A DNA stretch of 50,852 bases from a virus. The notes under the pieces are model-generated. The model was not told the DNA's origin, did not search any database, and saw only the letters and a program-made list of their open reading frames with translations. The DNA lies in the IMG/VR virus record IMGVR_UViG_3300030106_006257, positions 12,032-62,883 of that record. The stretch is one strand, 5' to 3'. This document shows positions 37,334-45,475 of this stretch, piece by piece. Position 1 is the first letter of the stretch; every line of letters begins with the position of its first letter. A program made the position numbers and the translations under genes.

Positions 37334-38150
37334 TAGTGAGCGGCACCTCCATGGCCGCTCGGTGGTTACAGTTAGAGCAGACAAAATCTTGTGTCAGGTC
37401 AATATTTGGCACAATCTTCCCGTATAAAGCGCGGAGGAACCTAGAGTCTATCACCGGCATCTGATCAACAAATTTTTCAATATCACCCCTGAGAGTAGAG
37501 CCATTAATAGAGGCTATAATGATTTTTATCCTGTCCGTTAGTGGGGTTTCTGGGAGATTGTTGTCTCTTTTGCTTTCGCCCAGCCTGGCCAAGTATTTCT
37601 CGTCCTTGCCGTCCAAAAGTCGCACTTCGACCCTCACCTTCGACACTGGCAACTCAAACACAAAGGTGTTGTGGTCGGTTTGCTCGATATCAGCGCCCTC
37701 TAGGTCGTCCACAGATATATTCTTTGACTCGCTTAGATTAAACGAATACTCAGATGTAGTTTGGCATGAGGGGCACGTCACATTAGCAAGATATTGTTCG
37801 CCAAAACCCGTTATTCTTGCCGCAACCATAAGTGCATTCTTATCGCCAGTCAGCATGTCTGAGGGGTTTATGGTTTTATCGACAAGAAGACTCTGAAGCA
37901 TCCTCTCTATCGCTACACCTTTCTGCAAAAGGCTGATGGAAGACAGAATGTCTTCCTCCTTGGCAGTCATATATTTTATTTCAACACTCTCCACATTATG
38001 AAGAGGGTGGTCCTCCTCGTAGTATCTCCCCTTAGACGGCAGATCCACAAATGTGGTCGGCAAAGTAAAGTTAAAGGAATCCGTATCCTTTTTGGGGGGA
38101 GCTAAGTCAAGATTGGGCGTGGAAACTCTCGAACTATTATCTCTAGACAA
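37308..38150 (-). CDS. Baseplate hub subunit, T4 gp26-like, with Cys pairs
   Basis: A 280-residue protein with FTLPTTFVDLPSKGRYYEED, a long helical middle, and two C-x-x-C pairs: CPSCQT about residue 125 and CSNCNH about residue 263, likely one zinc site. The N-terminal L-P-S-K-G-x-x-Y motif and length fit the T4 gp26 baseplate family. It is preceded by its own strong sigma70-like promoter rather than a late-type one. TTG start with GAGGTG five bases upstream. Confidence 0.65.
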   Translation of the reverse strand: MSRDNSSRVSTPNLDLAPPKKDTDSFNFTLPTTFVDLPSKGRYYEEDHPLHNVESVEIKYMTAKEEDILSSISLLQKGVAIERMLQSLLVDKTINPSDMLTGDKNALMVAARITGFGEQYLANVTCPSCQTTSEYSFNLSESKNISVDDLEGADIEQTDHNTFVFELPVSKVRVEVRLLDGKDEKYLARLGESKRDNNLPETPLTDRIKIIIASINGSTLRGDIEKFVDQMPVIDSRFLRALYGKIVPNIDLTQDFVCSNCNHRAAMEVPLTSDFFWPRL

Positions 38151-38167
38151 ATATCACCTCAATGAAC

Positions 38168-38196
38168 ACTATAACAAGAAAAAACTAGACTGTCAA
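38168..38196 (-). promoter_or_regulatory. Strong sigma70-like promoter inside the tail module
   Basis: Minus strand TTGACA (38191-38196, perfect -35), 17-base spacer, TATAGT (38168-38173). It lies between the tail tube and baseplate hub genes. Confidence 0.7.
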
Positions 38197-38199
38197 GCA

Positions 38200-38793
38200 C
38201 TAAACGCTCTCTGACCAGTATTTTCTAGAAGGAGCACCTCTGCTCGTGGGGCCCTGCGCGGATTCTTGTCCGGGGCCGACCTCAATAGAGGCCCAATCAT
38301 AGGTAAAGGTAATGGTAACCTCGGTCATGTTATCGCCAGAATAATCAAGGTCGCCATACTTAACGTTCGTAATGAACGGGTTGTTAAGGGACCAAGTCTC
38401 GACTGCATTCCCTGCGGCGTCAATCTGCTCGATGACAACACCCTGAAGGGCGGCGACTGCGCTGACCTTGGAGATTGTCGTAGTATCGTTAACGTTGGCG
38501 GGCGGAGCATAGCCAGATTCATAGATAATTCTGGACAGGTTGATCGATGCGTCCGGGCTAACCGGGTCCACAAGAGTAATATCAACATTGTTCCACTTTG
38601 CCCTGCCTGGGTACTTAAATGTGTGATTTAGGAACTGATGTTCCGTAGTTGTGATCTCAATCGCTGGCTTTGTCGCCTTCTTGGCATACCAAGTCGCGCC
38701 ATCGGGCATAGAGCCAATGCGAACCAAAAATCTATATTGTCTTTTTGGCTCGCGATCCATCGCGGATGTCCAAAAACCTGCCGAACTTGCCAT
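38200..38793 (-). CDS. Tail tube protein, T4 gp19-like
   Basis: A 197-residue tail tube subunit. It has KRQYRFLVRIGSMPDGATWY near the start, ATKPAIEITTTEHQFLNHTF (the conserved sheath-facing strand), YPGRAKWNNVDITLVDP and a YGDLDYSGDN to ITFTYDWASIEV end, all typical of gp19-type tubes. Tubes stack as hexamers inside the sheath. Length is normal for gp19 (163) plus a C-terminal extension. It follows the sheath by one small gene, as in T4, and has its own late-type promoter 28 bases upstream. Confidence 0.85.
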   Translation of the reverse strand: MASSAGFWTSAMDREPKRQYRFLVRIGSMPDGATWYAKKATKPAIEITTTEHQFLNHTFKYPGRAKWNNVDITLVDPVSPDASINLSRIIYESGYAPPANVNDTTTISKVSAVAALQGVVIEQIDAAGNAVETWSLNNPFITNVKYGDLDYSGDNMTEVTITFTYDWASIEVGPGQESAQGPTSRGAPSRKYWSESV

Positions 38794-38820
38794 TGTTTAT
38801 GTCTCCCTTTCGTGCTCAAT

Positions 38821-38830
38821 AATAATTAGT
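38821..38830 (-). promoter_or_regulatory. Putative late promoter motif (ACTAATTATT)
   Basis: Exact consensus, 28 bases before the tail tube ATG, in a 59-base gap. A small AATAAATTTATT palindrome lies just upstream. Confidence 0.65.
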
Positions 38831-38852
38831 TGCTAAAATAAATTTATTCTTC

Positions 38853-39182
38853 TTAAATGTCCATGGTTGCATCATCGCTCATATCGCCAGAATCAGAATG
38901 ATATTTTTCAATTTCATCCACCACTGAACCTATAAACTCCAGAAGCTCCGTGTTTTTTTCAAGTTTACCCACAATATCTTCGTTGTACTCATACCGATTT
39001 TCTTCACTAAGGGTCATACCCTTTGCCTCGACCGCGTCAAGTATGGCTGAGGCCACAAACTGTGAAGTGGAGCCCATTCGAGCTTCCCTGGCGGCGTGAT
39101 ACGCAAACCCGGCCTCTTTGATGCGCCCCACCTCTTCTTTGATGATGCTCTTTATTCTTTCTCTCGTGAGTCTAAGTTTCAT
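38853..39182 (-). CDS. Conserved small protein between sheath and tube, 109 aa
   Basis: A 109-residue protein starting MKLRLTRERIKSIIKEEVGR. The start, a basic amphipathic helix of the form K-L-x-R-x-x-I-K-x-I-I-K-E-E, is common among small proteins of marine phages. The rest is acidic and helical. It begins just after the sheath stop and may be coupled. Function unknown; it does not match the T4 gene layout. Confidence 0.55.
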   Translation of the reverse strand: MKLRLTRERIKSIIKEEVGRIKEAGFAYHAAREARMGSTSQFVASAILDAVEAKGMTLSEENRYEYNEDIVGKLEKNTELLEFIGSVVDEIEKYHSDSGDMSDDATMDI

Positions 39183-39183
39183 A

Positions 39184-42100
39184 TCAGTCCTCGAAAGCCG
39201 CGCCAGTTCTTGTAATCACAAAGTCAATCGCGATAAATTCAATCGATCTCGCCGGCTTAAGGAATATTTTAGCGTACAGAATATTACGGTCAACCAGGTC
39301 AGGAGTTGTGGTCGTTTCATCGAGAACAACCTTGAACTCAGTGAGACCAAGCCTCGACTTAACAGAGCCAAGGAAGGGCTCAACTTGCGACTTGAACCTT
39401 TGCCACGTCGCTCTAACGTTCTGGTCGAACAGTATGCGAGAGGCGATGAACGAAATTCTCTTCTTGAGGAATATGAGAAGTCTACGAACATTAATTCTAT
39501 CGAGTGCCGATGGCGTAACTTGTAGCGTCTTCTGACCGAACACCACGATGCCTTCATTCGGGAAAGAGGCAATCGGGTTAATATTCGCGGCATACAGCGT
39601 ATCCCGGTTCTTCTTTGTCAGTCTCTGCGTTACACCAGTAACTGCGAGGCCTGCGTTGCCTTCAGAGAGCCCGCCCCTGGTGAAGCCGGCGGGTGCAAAC
39701 CAAAGCTCAGACTTAGCCTGCGAGGAAGCAAATGTGCCGAGCGCAACAACAGAGGGAGGAACCCAAAGCATCGCACCGTTTATCGAATCTCTGACCTGGA
39801 CCCACGGGTAATAGGTACAGGCATAGCTTGAATTAATGTTTCTATTTTTCAAATTTTTCGCTGCCGTGTCTACGTTGCCGACTCTGTTCGCAAAAGACTC
39901 GGTGCTTTCAGTTTTTGGTGTATAGACATCTTGAATATCTACAACTGCCATAGAATCGCCGCGTGACTCAGCGGTGGAAATCATGAATTCGGTCAGCTTT
40001 TGATTGGTGATGCCGGGAGCGGCAATCATATTACAATCAACGACTTCTGGATCTGCGACCGCTTTAATCGCCCTTCTAACCGAATAATACGCGTAATTAC
40101 TAGCCTCTGTCGAAGCGGCAGTTATAACATGGTTGCCAAAAGGCTCTTTCTCGGTAATGTCCAGACCGTCAAACCCGCCATAAAATGGACTAGTGAAGCT
40201 GTTGTACCCAAGTTCAAGAATTGCCGAGGAGGAGCCGTGGACCTGTGACATCGCCACGCCCCGTACACGCGAACCAGAAGACCAGTATGCTTCAGCACCC
40301 GAAGAGCCGGTGGTAATGTCGTCGAGAGAGAACACCCACTGAAACTCCAGACCGGAGGCCGCGTCCCAGGTGTTGGTAGCACTCGGAAAACCAATATTTA
40401 AGTCATCGGGCTCCGGTGTTGCTCTAAGATAATCCGGATAATCTTCGTCATAACTAGTACCCGTGGAAGTTCTAGTGGTTATGAGTCCGAAGTAAGTATC
40501 TCTCGGATCACTAACATCTGCCTGCGAGGCGGACTTCCGCAGCCTAGTTGCCGGGAAAGCAAACGATGCGGTATACGCCGGTTGGGTCGTGAGGCTGTGC
40601 TCGTTTGCTACTCTTCCAAGGTCCGTTGCTAAAAATTGCTGATTAGCTACTGAACCAGCGCTATAACGACCATGCGCTTTGCTGGTTAAAGCACTATTAA
40701 CGGCGGCAGCGCCAGTAACCCATGTGTTGACGTTGTCGCCCGGCAGGGCTGTGGGGGCGAATGAGGGAGTATAATTCTGAGGTTTAGCAGCACCACTTAG
40801 GGCGATGAAGCCCTTGAATCTTGGCGGTCCAAACACGCCAAACGGAAGATAACTCGGGTCCGTGGAGGCAGCGTCCACATCGGAATGCATCTCAATACGG
40901 ACAAACCTAGACTGGTTATCATATTGTCCGTATTCCCTCAAGAGACCGGTATCGTCATCGTAGGTCATATACTTATCACCCACCTTCCGAGCAACATAGT
41001 TGACAGATGAAGGATTTAAGGAACAGTTAGTAAATTTCTCAACAATACTCTTAGAACCGTCCGTGTCGGATGCCCTTCTAAGCTCCACCGAGAAGGAGCC
41101 ATAGGGGTCACTCTGGTTGGTCGACAGCTTAATATCAGTGATAGAGATTTTTAAGTTGTTTTGAACCCATTCGCCGTGGTCCAGGCCATGAAACTTGAAC
41201 AGTCTCTGCATGCTCTCGCATTTGTAGGACGCATGGTTTGTCGTTAGGTCCTGTGAGAAGAACCAGCCAGTTTGGCCGTTTACATAGCCGGCCCTCATGT
41301 CCGATTTATTACGAGTACCAGATAAAATAGGCGCTATAAAAGCGTATGTGTCGCCTGCTGAGGAGCCACTTGCAGCAACGGTGTGGTCAACGTTGCCGTA
41401 ATCGTCTCTGCTCGCATCAAGCCAGCTTACATAAGTCTCGCCAAGGAAGTAGTATGCAGAGCCAGTTGGCGTCAGGCCGGTAGTGTCGGTGACGCTTGTG
41501 TTTGTAAGGACCGGGTTGGTATTAAACACTTTCCTGATATATTTATCGGAATTTCTATCAAAGTTGAAATTAGTAGTGTGGACAGCGGCATCATCCGGCG
41601 CGGTTCCCCCATCTTTAATAATCATTTTGAATTCCATGCTGGGCCCAACAGACTTAACTAAGCCGCAAGTGCCTGTTACCGGATGAGTGATTGGAGTTGA
41701 CCCCGAAGTGACAGAGTTACCCGAGAGCACAATTGCTGCTCCTTGTGCATGGTTAAGGTAGAATATTGCAGCCAAACTCCCGGTGTTGTCTGAATTTTCA
41801 AAAGCGTGTTTGGCACTGGTTTGCAGGTCCGTGCCGGCCCCACCTCCAGACGGGATTAAGAAGAGTCCATATGCGCCGCCGTTCGAAGATGTGGTTTCGG
41901 CGTGGTTCAGTTCGGTGTCCCAGCCAGCCTGCCCAGCAGAGGTAGCATTTTTGTGGTCAGCACCCAAAAGTCTAACAACTGTGGCGGGACCAACACCAGC
42001 CCTCAGCCAAGCAAAGGCAGCATAAGCAGCGTATGTGGGGCCCATCTTGTTCCCCTCACGCCAAACATCACCACCTCTGCCGCCGGCGACAGGGTTACCA

Positions 42101-42279
42101 AAAGTCTCAACAAATTCAGAGCGCGAGCTAACCTTTACGGGCCTTAAACCAGGCCCCTTTGCCAAACGACCAATAATGGCCGGCCCACTATTAATCGGCT
42201 CTGCCGGAAGTTGTGAGTTGTCGATCTCCTGAATCGAGATGCCTGGGGAAACGAAATTGAATCTGCTGCTAATTGCCAT
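39184..42279 (-). CDS. Tail sheath protein, T4 gp18-like, very long
   Basis: A 1031-residue contractile sheath subunit. The N-terminus FVSPGISIQEIDNSQLPAEP and SGPAIIGRLAKGPGLRPVKV, and the C-terminal NILYAKIFLKPARSIEFIAI, are the conserved ends of gp18; a late domain around 840-1020 (INPIASFPNEGIVVFGQKTL, NVRRLLIFLKKRISF) is also typical. T4 gp18 is 659 residues, so about 370 residues are inserted between the conserved ends. This middle part would decorate the sheath surface. It is downstream of the gp15-like protein and has its own late-type promoter. Confidence 0.95.
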   Translation of the reverse strand: MAISSRFNFVSPGISIQEIDNSQLPAEPINSGPAIIGRLAKGPGLRPVKVSSRSEFVETFGNPVAGGRGGDVWREGNKMGPTYAAYAAFAWLRAGVGPATVVRLLGADHKNATSAGQAGWDTELNHAETTSSNGGAYGLFLIPSGGGAGTDLQTSAKHAFENSDNTGSLAAIFYLNHAQGAAIVLSGNSVTSGSTPITHPVTGTCGLVKSVGPSMEFKMIIKDGGTAPDDAAVHTTNFNFDRNSDKYIRKVFNTNPVLTNTSVTDTTGLTPTGSAYYFLGETYVSWLDASRDDYGNVDHTVAASGSSAGDTYAFIAPILSGTRNKSDMRAGYVNGQTGWFFSQDLTTNHASYKCESMQRLFKFHGLDHGEWVQNNLKISITDIKLSTNQSDPYGSFSVELRRASDTDGSKSIVEKFTNCSLNPSSVNYVARKVGDKYMTYDDDTGLLREYGQYDNQSRFVRIEMHSDVDAASTDPSYLPFGVFGPPRFKGFIALSGAAKPQNYTPSFAPTALPGDNVNTWVTGAAAVNSALTSKAHGRYSAGSVANQQFLATDLGRVANEHSLTTQPAYTASFAFPATRLRKSASQADVSDPRDTYFGLITTRTSTGTSYDEDYPDYLRATPEPDDLNIGFPSATNTWDAASGLEFQWVFSLDDITTGSSGAEAYWSSGSRVRGVAMSQVHGSSSAILELGYNSFTSPFYGGFDGLDITEKEPFGNHVITAASTEASNYAYYSVRRAIKAVADPEVVDCNMIAAPGITNQKLTEFMISTAESRGDSMAVVDIQDVYTPKTESTESFANRVGNVDTAAKNLKNRNINSSYACTYYPWVQVRDSINGAMLWVPPSVVALGTFASSQAKSELWFAPAGFTRGGLSEGNAGLAVTGVTQRLTKKNRDTLYAANINPIASFPNEGIVVFGQKTLQVTPSALDRINVRRLLIFLKKRISFIASRILFDQNVRATWQRFKSQVEPFLGSVKSRLGLTEFKVVLDETTTTPDLVDRNILYAKIFLKPARSIEFIAIDFVITRTGAAFED

Positions 42280-42318
42280 TAGTATGATCTCCGAAAAAAC
42301 ATATAGATAGTATACACA

Positions 42319-42328
42319 AATAAATAGT
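42319..42328 (-). promoter_or_regulatory. Putative late promoter motif (ACTATTTATT)
   Basis: Exact consensus in the 72-base gap upstream of the sheath gene, 40 bases before its ATG with GGAG between. Confidence 0.65.
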
Positions 42329-42351
42329 ACAGAAAAGGCTCAAAGGACGAA

Positions 42352-43269
42352 TTACTCTCTATAAAATCCCTTGCGTATATACTTGTTTGTTATAAATTCA
42401 TTTATGTCGCCCATGATAACTTTTTCTCTAGGAATCTTAATCTCTACGGCATTTTCCCTCACCGTAATTTTGGGCCTTTCTGCATTTGTGTCTTGGCCGA
42501 TCAGATAGCCAATAATTTTAACATTAACGGTTGTGGCATAAATCCTTTCGTCTTCAGCGAGATTTTTCACATTATATTTCTGGGCAAAGTCGTTTTGGAT
42601 GAAGCCCTCAAACTTGTGGCCCTCCTCCGTTATGAAGAAATTATTTATTTGCCCAGTTTTAGTTATAAATGGTGTAAATATTTCGTTTGCCTGCTGTTGA
42701 TATTCAGCTTGGATATATACCTCGTAATTTGCCACAACATAAGTTGGCATCGGCATGGTCACTGTTTCATAGACTATTTTTTTATTATTATATGGAAAAG
42801 TATGCTGCCCAACACCAACTGACTGGGCGCTCATGCCGCCCTTAAGCCTAAACGAGTCGGCATTTGCAAAGTTTGCTGTTTTATCTTGTTTAATTCGCCT
42901 AGCTACTGTTATGGCTCCACCCTTCTCGTCATTATACTCGGGAATATGCGCCCACGCAACGCCCTTCATTTGTGGATCTTTAACCAGGGAGGTTCTTTCA
43001 ACAGTCATTAGAGGAAGCCTTAAAACACCAGCGTCGTCCCGAAGTTCCTTATTGTTTTTTATCTGGAAGGCTCTTTCGGCGGAAACCCATAAAACAGGCA
43101 CCTTATCCCAACCTTTGTTAGTCGTCGTATGAACGTTCAGTGTGTCGTCAACCCAGTTAAAAAACGCCTTATCTATCGTTTCTATAGTGGAAGGCATGAT
43201 GGAGATTTCACCCAATACACCGTCTGCGTTGTTTATCTCGGTATACCCTCTATCATAATCACCTGGCAT
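42352..43269 (-). CDS. Tail completion / sheath stabiliser, T4 gp15-like
   Basis: A 305-residue protein. The segment MPMPTYVVANYEVYIQAEYQ, then ANEIFTPFITKTG and FEGFIQNDF, matches the strand pattern of gp15-like proteins, which cap the tail and join it to the neck. Its place between the neck (gp13/14-like) and sheath genes is the T4 order. It overlaps the upstream gene by 11 bases. Length is similar to gp15 (272). Confidence 0.6.
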   Translation of the reverse strand: MPGDYDRGYTEINNADGVLGEISIMPSTIETIDKAFFNWVDDTLNVHTTTNKGWDKVPVLWVSAERAFQIKNNKELRDDAGVLRLPLMTVERTSLVKDPQMKGVAWAHIPEYNDEKGGAITVARRIKQDKTANFANADSFRLKGGMSAQSVGVGQHTFPYNNKKIVYETVTMPMPTYVVANYEVYIQAEYQQQANEIFTPFITKTGQINNFFITEEGHKFEGFIQNDFAQKYNVKNLAEDERIYATTVNVKIIGYLIGQDTNAERPKITVRENAVEIKIPREKVIMGDINEFITNKYIRKGFYRE

Positions 43270-43747
43270 CGAACAGGCCCTCCCGCGCTCTTATACACTT
43301 AGCCGAAATCTCTAGTTTGTGGTTTACTTGGCCGAATAGCCTTTTGGGTTCTGAGAGGGTGACAATCTCGTAATATAAGTCGCCGTAATAAATAAAATCT
43401 CCCTCTCTCACGAACAAGTCTTGGTCTTCAGTTAGTCTTCTTTTGTGGAAGTGTACATTAACCGACGACTCCTTATCCAGTCCTATGGAGTCATTATATT
43501 TTGTCTTATACCCTTCCCACTCTATGAGAGCCTGCACCCTTATCGGAGGAAGAAACGTTTTGGTTATAGCTTCCCCGTATAGGTCGTGAAAATTAGTCCT
43601 AGAAATATCAATGGGATAGTATACGATTGTTTGCCCGATCACTCTCTCGATAAGCTCGTCGTTGACTTGCTTTACAAGGTCCCTCTCCTTCTTGCCCGTA
43701 AACAAAGGAGGCGGCGGCGCTTCTGGCTGTGACCATTCATTTCCCAT
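43259..43747 (-). CDS. Neck protein, T4 gp14-like candidate
   Basis: A 162-residue protein with SRTNFHDLYGEAITKTFLPP, IRVQALIEWEG and GDFIYYGDLYYEIVTLSEP: a small strand-rich protein with the Y-G-E pattern of head-completion/neck proteins in T4-like phages. T4 gp14 is larger (256). Order (gp13-like, this, gp15-like) supports gp14, but length and identity are weak. GGGGTG precedes the ATG. Confidence 0.5.
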   Translation of the reverse strand: MGNEWSQPEAPPPPLFTGKKERDLVKQVNDELIERVIGQTIVYYPIDISRTNFHDLYGEAITKTFLPPIRVQALIEWEGYKTKYNDSIGLDKESSVNVHFHKRRLTEDQDLFVREGDFIYYGDLYYEIVTLSEPKRLFGQVNHKLEISAKCIRAREGLFDAR

Positions 43748-43753
43748 AATTTA

Positions 43754-45097
43754 TCACCCCACAAATACAGGAAGAGGAATATCTTTCTGTAAATCTTTTA
43801 TAGAACCAAGCATTTCCGCATCTGTTTTTAGAGCGGCGGCGTATGTAAGCTGGTCCAATATATCTACTAGCTCGTCTTTGAGGGCCTTCTTTTCCGTGGT
43901 AGCCTCGGAGATCAATGCAGTACCATTAAGCGTAACCGATTCTCCTGGGATCGGGATGGTGCCGAACTTACTTCTTATTTGGCCAAGCGTCTCCTTCGAT
44001 AAAGCCAAAGCATATTTTCTTATCCACTGTTTACCTATCGAGTTTATACTGCTATATGGTATATTCTCAAAAGGTATAGTGTTCAAGTTGTTGACACCAT
44101 CAATTCCCGTTTTTCTTATGCCAGAGTCCTCTTCGTCCCACGAATCCCTCTCAACAGTAAACTCAACCCACATATTTTTGATCAATTCTCCCTCAGGGGT
44201 GGGGTATAGCTTCAGGTTATTATTGTGGATCTCGTAGGAGTAGTGAGATATTCTAGTATATATGTGATCTTCATAAGCCATAGCCTGTAACTTATTCTGC
44301 CAGGCCGGTATAACTTCAAAAGTCGAATCATCCGAAAACTGCCCATACGTGGACATGTTACCCACAACGTTCAAGCCGCCATAATAACCAAAAAATCTCC
44401 ACATGGCCTGCGGCGTCTTATAGTAGACCCTTCTGATCTTGACTTTGTTGCCATCAACCTTTCCGGAATACGGAACCGGATCATCGTTCGCTGCGTCTTC
44501 GTTATCGACCGCAGATGAAGAAATAATATTTTGCAAGTCGTACATTTGTTGTTTGGCCACAACATCGAAAGACGCAGAATAGGTTGTTTGTGTTCCGCCA
44601 AACCCGGCTTCCTCGGAAACACCTTCGGCCACTCTTGTAGCATACGTAAATTTAAATCTTGGATATTTTAAAGCTATATTCTTGCCGTATAAGGAGTCCC
44701 CAGAGCCCGATATCGTCCCATCGTGGTCAAAAGCACCGGTGGCCTGCCCAAGAACCTTTGTAAGCGTGTTTTTAGACTGGTGCAGATTGATTATATAGGA
44801 GTATTCCATGACGGCGCTTTCGTATGCCGAATATACGCTAGCAACACTTAATTCTATGTCTAAAACGTCTCCACCGAGCGCCTTATGAGTATAGGCGACC
44901 TGATCAGCAGCCCCCGACACAAAGTTTCTATCGAAGAAATTGCTGGTTGCGCCAAAATCGTCTGTCGTTTTTACATATAGCCCAATCGGGTAGTTACTGG
45001 AGTTGCCCGCACCATCATTGGTGGTTGTAATACTGCCCGTAGAAGGCAATATTGACTTGCTGGTTTGACTAGTTGGTAAAAGATTGGGTTTTGCCAT
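43754..45097 (-). CDS. Neck protein, T4 gp13-like
   Basis: A 447-residue protein with LGGDVLDIELSVASVYSAYE and AVMEYSY (the conserved helix of gp13-like connectors), a strand-rich middle (NLKLYPTP, NMWVEFTV) and a C-terminal KYALALSKETLGQIRSKFGT, then PIPGESVTLNG and EKKALKDEL, which is the conserved gp13 end. It closes the head vertex and binds the tail. Longer than T4 gp13 (309) by an insertion in the middle. Behind a late-type promoter and an AAGGA site. Confidence 0.65.
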   Translation of the reverse strand: MAKPNLLPTSQTSKSILPSTGSITTTNDGAGNSSNYPIGLYVKTTDDFGATSNFFDRNFVSGAADQVAYTHKALGGDVLDIELSVASVYSAYESAVMEYSYIINLHQSKNTLTKVLGQATGAFDHDGTISGSGDSLYGKNIALKYPRFKFTYATRVAEGVSEEAGFGGTQTTYSASFDVVAKQQMYDLQNIISSSAVDNEDAANDDPVPYSGKVDGNKVKIRRVYYKTPQAMWRFFGYYGGLNVVGNMSTYGQFSDDSTFEVIPAWQNKLQAMAYEDHIYTRISHYSYEIHNNNLKLYPTPEGELIKNMWVEFTVERDSWDEEDSGIRKTGIDGVNNLNTIPFENIPYSSINSIGKQWIRKYALALSKETLGQIRSKFGTIPIPGESVTLNGTALISEATTEKKALKDELVDILDQLTYAAALKTDAEMLGSIKDLQKDIPLPVFVG

Positions 45098-45120
45098 TTA
45101 TCCAAGTTCCTTCATATCAT

Positions 45121-45130
45121 AGTAATTAGT
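45121..45130 (-). promoter_or_regulatory. Putative late promoter motif (ACTAATTACT)
   Basis: Exact consensus 24 bases before the gp13-like ATG with AAGGAACTT between. Confidence 0.65.
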
Positions 45131-45165
45131 TACGGATAAGCAAAACCCCCGAGATTAGACGTATA

Positions 45166-45438
45166 TTACTTCTTGGCTGCTGGCTTGCGGCCTTTCTTGG
45201 CAGATGCCTTTGCCTTTGTCGTCTTTTTGCTCGAAAGCTTTGCTTTTGGCTTCGCCTTGGCCTTTGGCTTATCTTTTTTAAGCACGGGTTTTGGCTGCTC
45301 TGTTTTCTCTTCAACTTTTTGTTCAACAACTGCGGCTTGCTCCTGGACTTGCTCTTCATCCGCAGATGATTTAAGAAATCTTATTTTTTTTAAAAAAGCA
45401 AATTTTGGATTGTTTAAAATTCTTCTCTTCTTGCCCAT
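45166..45438 (-). CDS. Histone H1-like basic protein
   Basis: A 90-residue basic protein. After a short basic start (MGKKRRILNNPKFAFLKKI) and an acidic/Gln linker, the last 40 residues are almost all Lys, Ala and Pro (KPKAKAKPKAKLSSKKTTKA), as in histone H1 tails and bacterial Lys-Ala-rich proteins. It would bind DNA without sequence preference, perhaps to condense DNA during packaging or cover virion DNA. It has its own late-type promoter and lies between the FtsZ-like and neck genes, supporting a late role. Confidence 0.65.
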   Translation of the reverse strand: MGKKRRILNNPKFAFLKKIRFLKSSADEEQVQEQAAVVEQKVEEKTEQPKPVLKKDKPKAKAKPKAKLSSKKTTKAKASAKKGRKPAAKK

Positions 45439-45456
45439 TTTTCCTCCAATGGATAC

Positions 45457-45466
45457 AGTAAATAGT
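45457..45466 (-). promoter_or_regulatory. Putative late promoter motif (ACTATTTACT)
   Basis: Exact consensus, 19 bases before the ATG of the H1-like gene, with TTGGAGGAAAA between. Confidence 0.65.
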
Positions 45467-45475
45467 TTCTAAATA

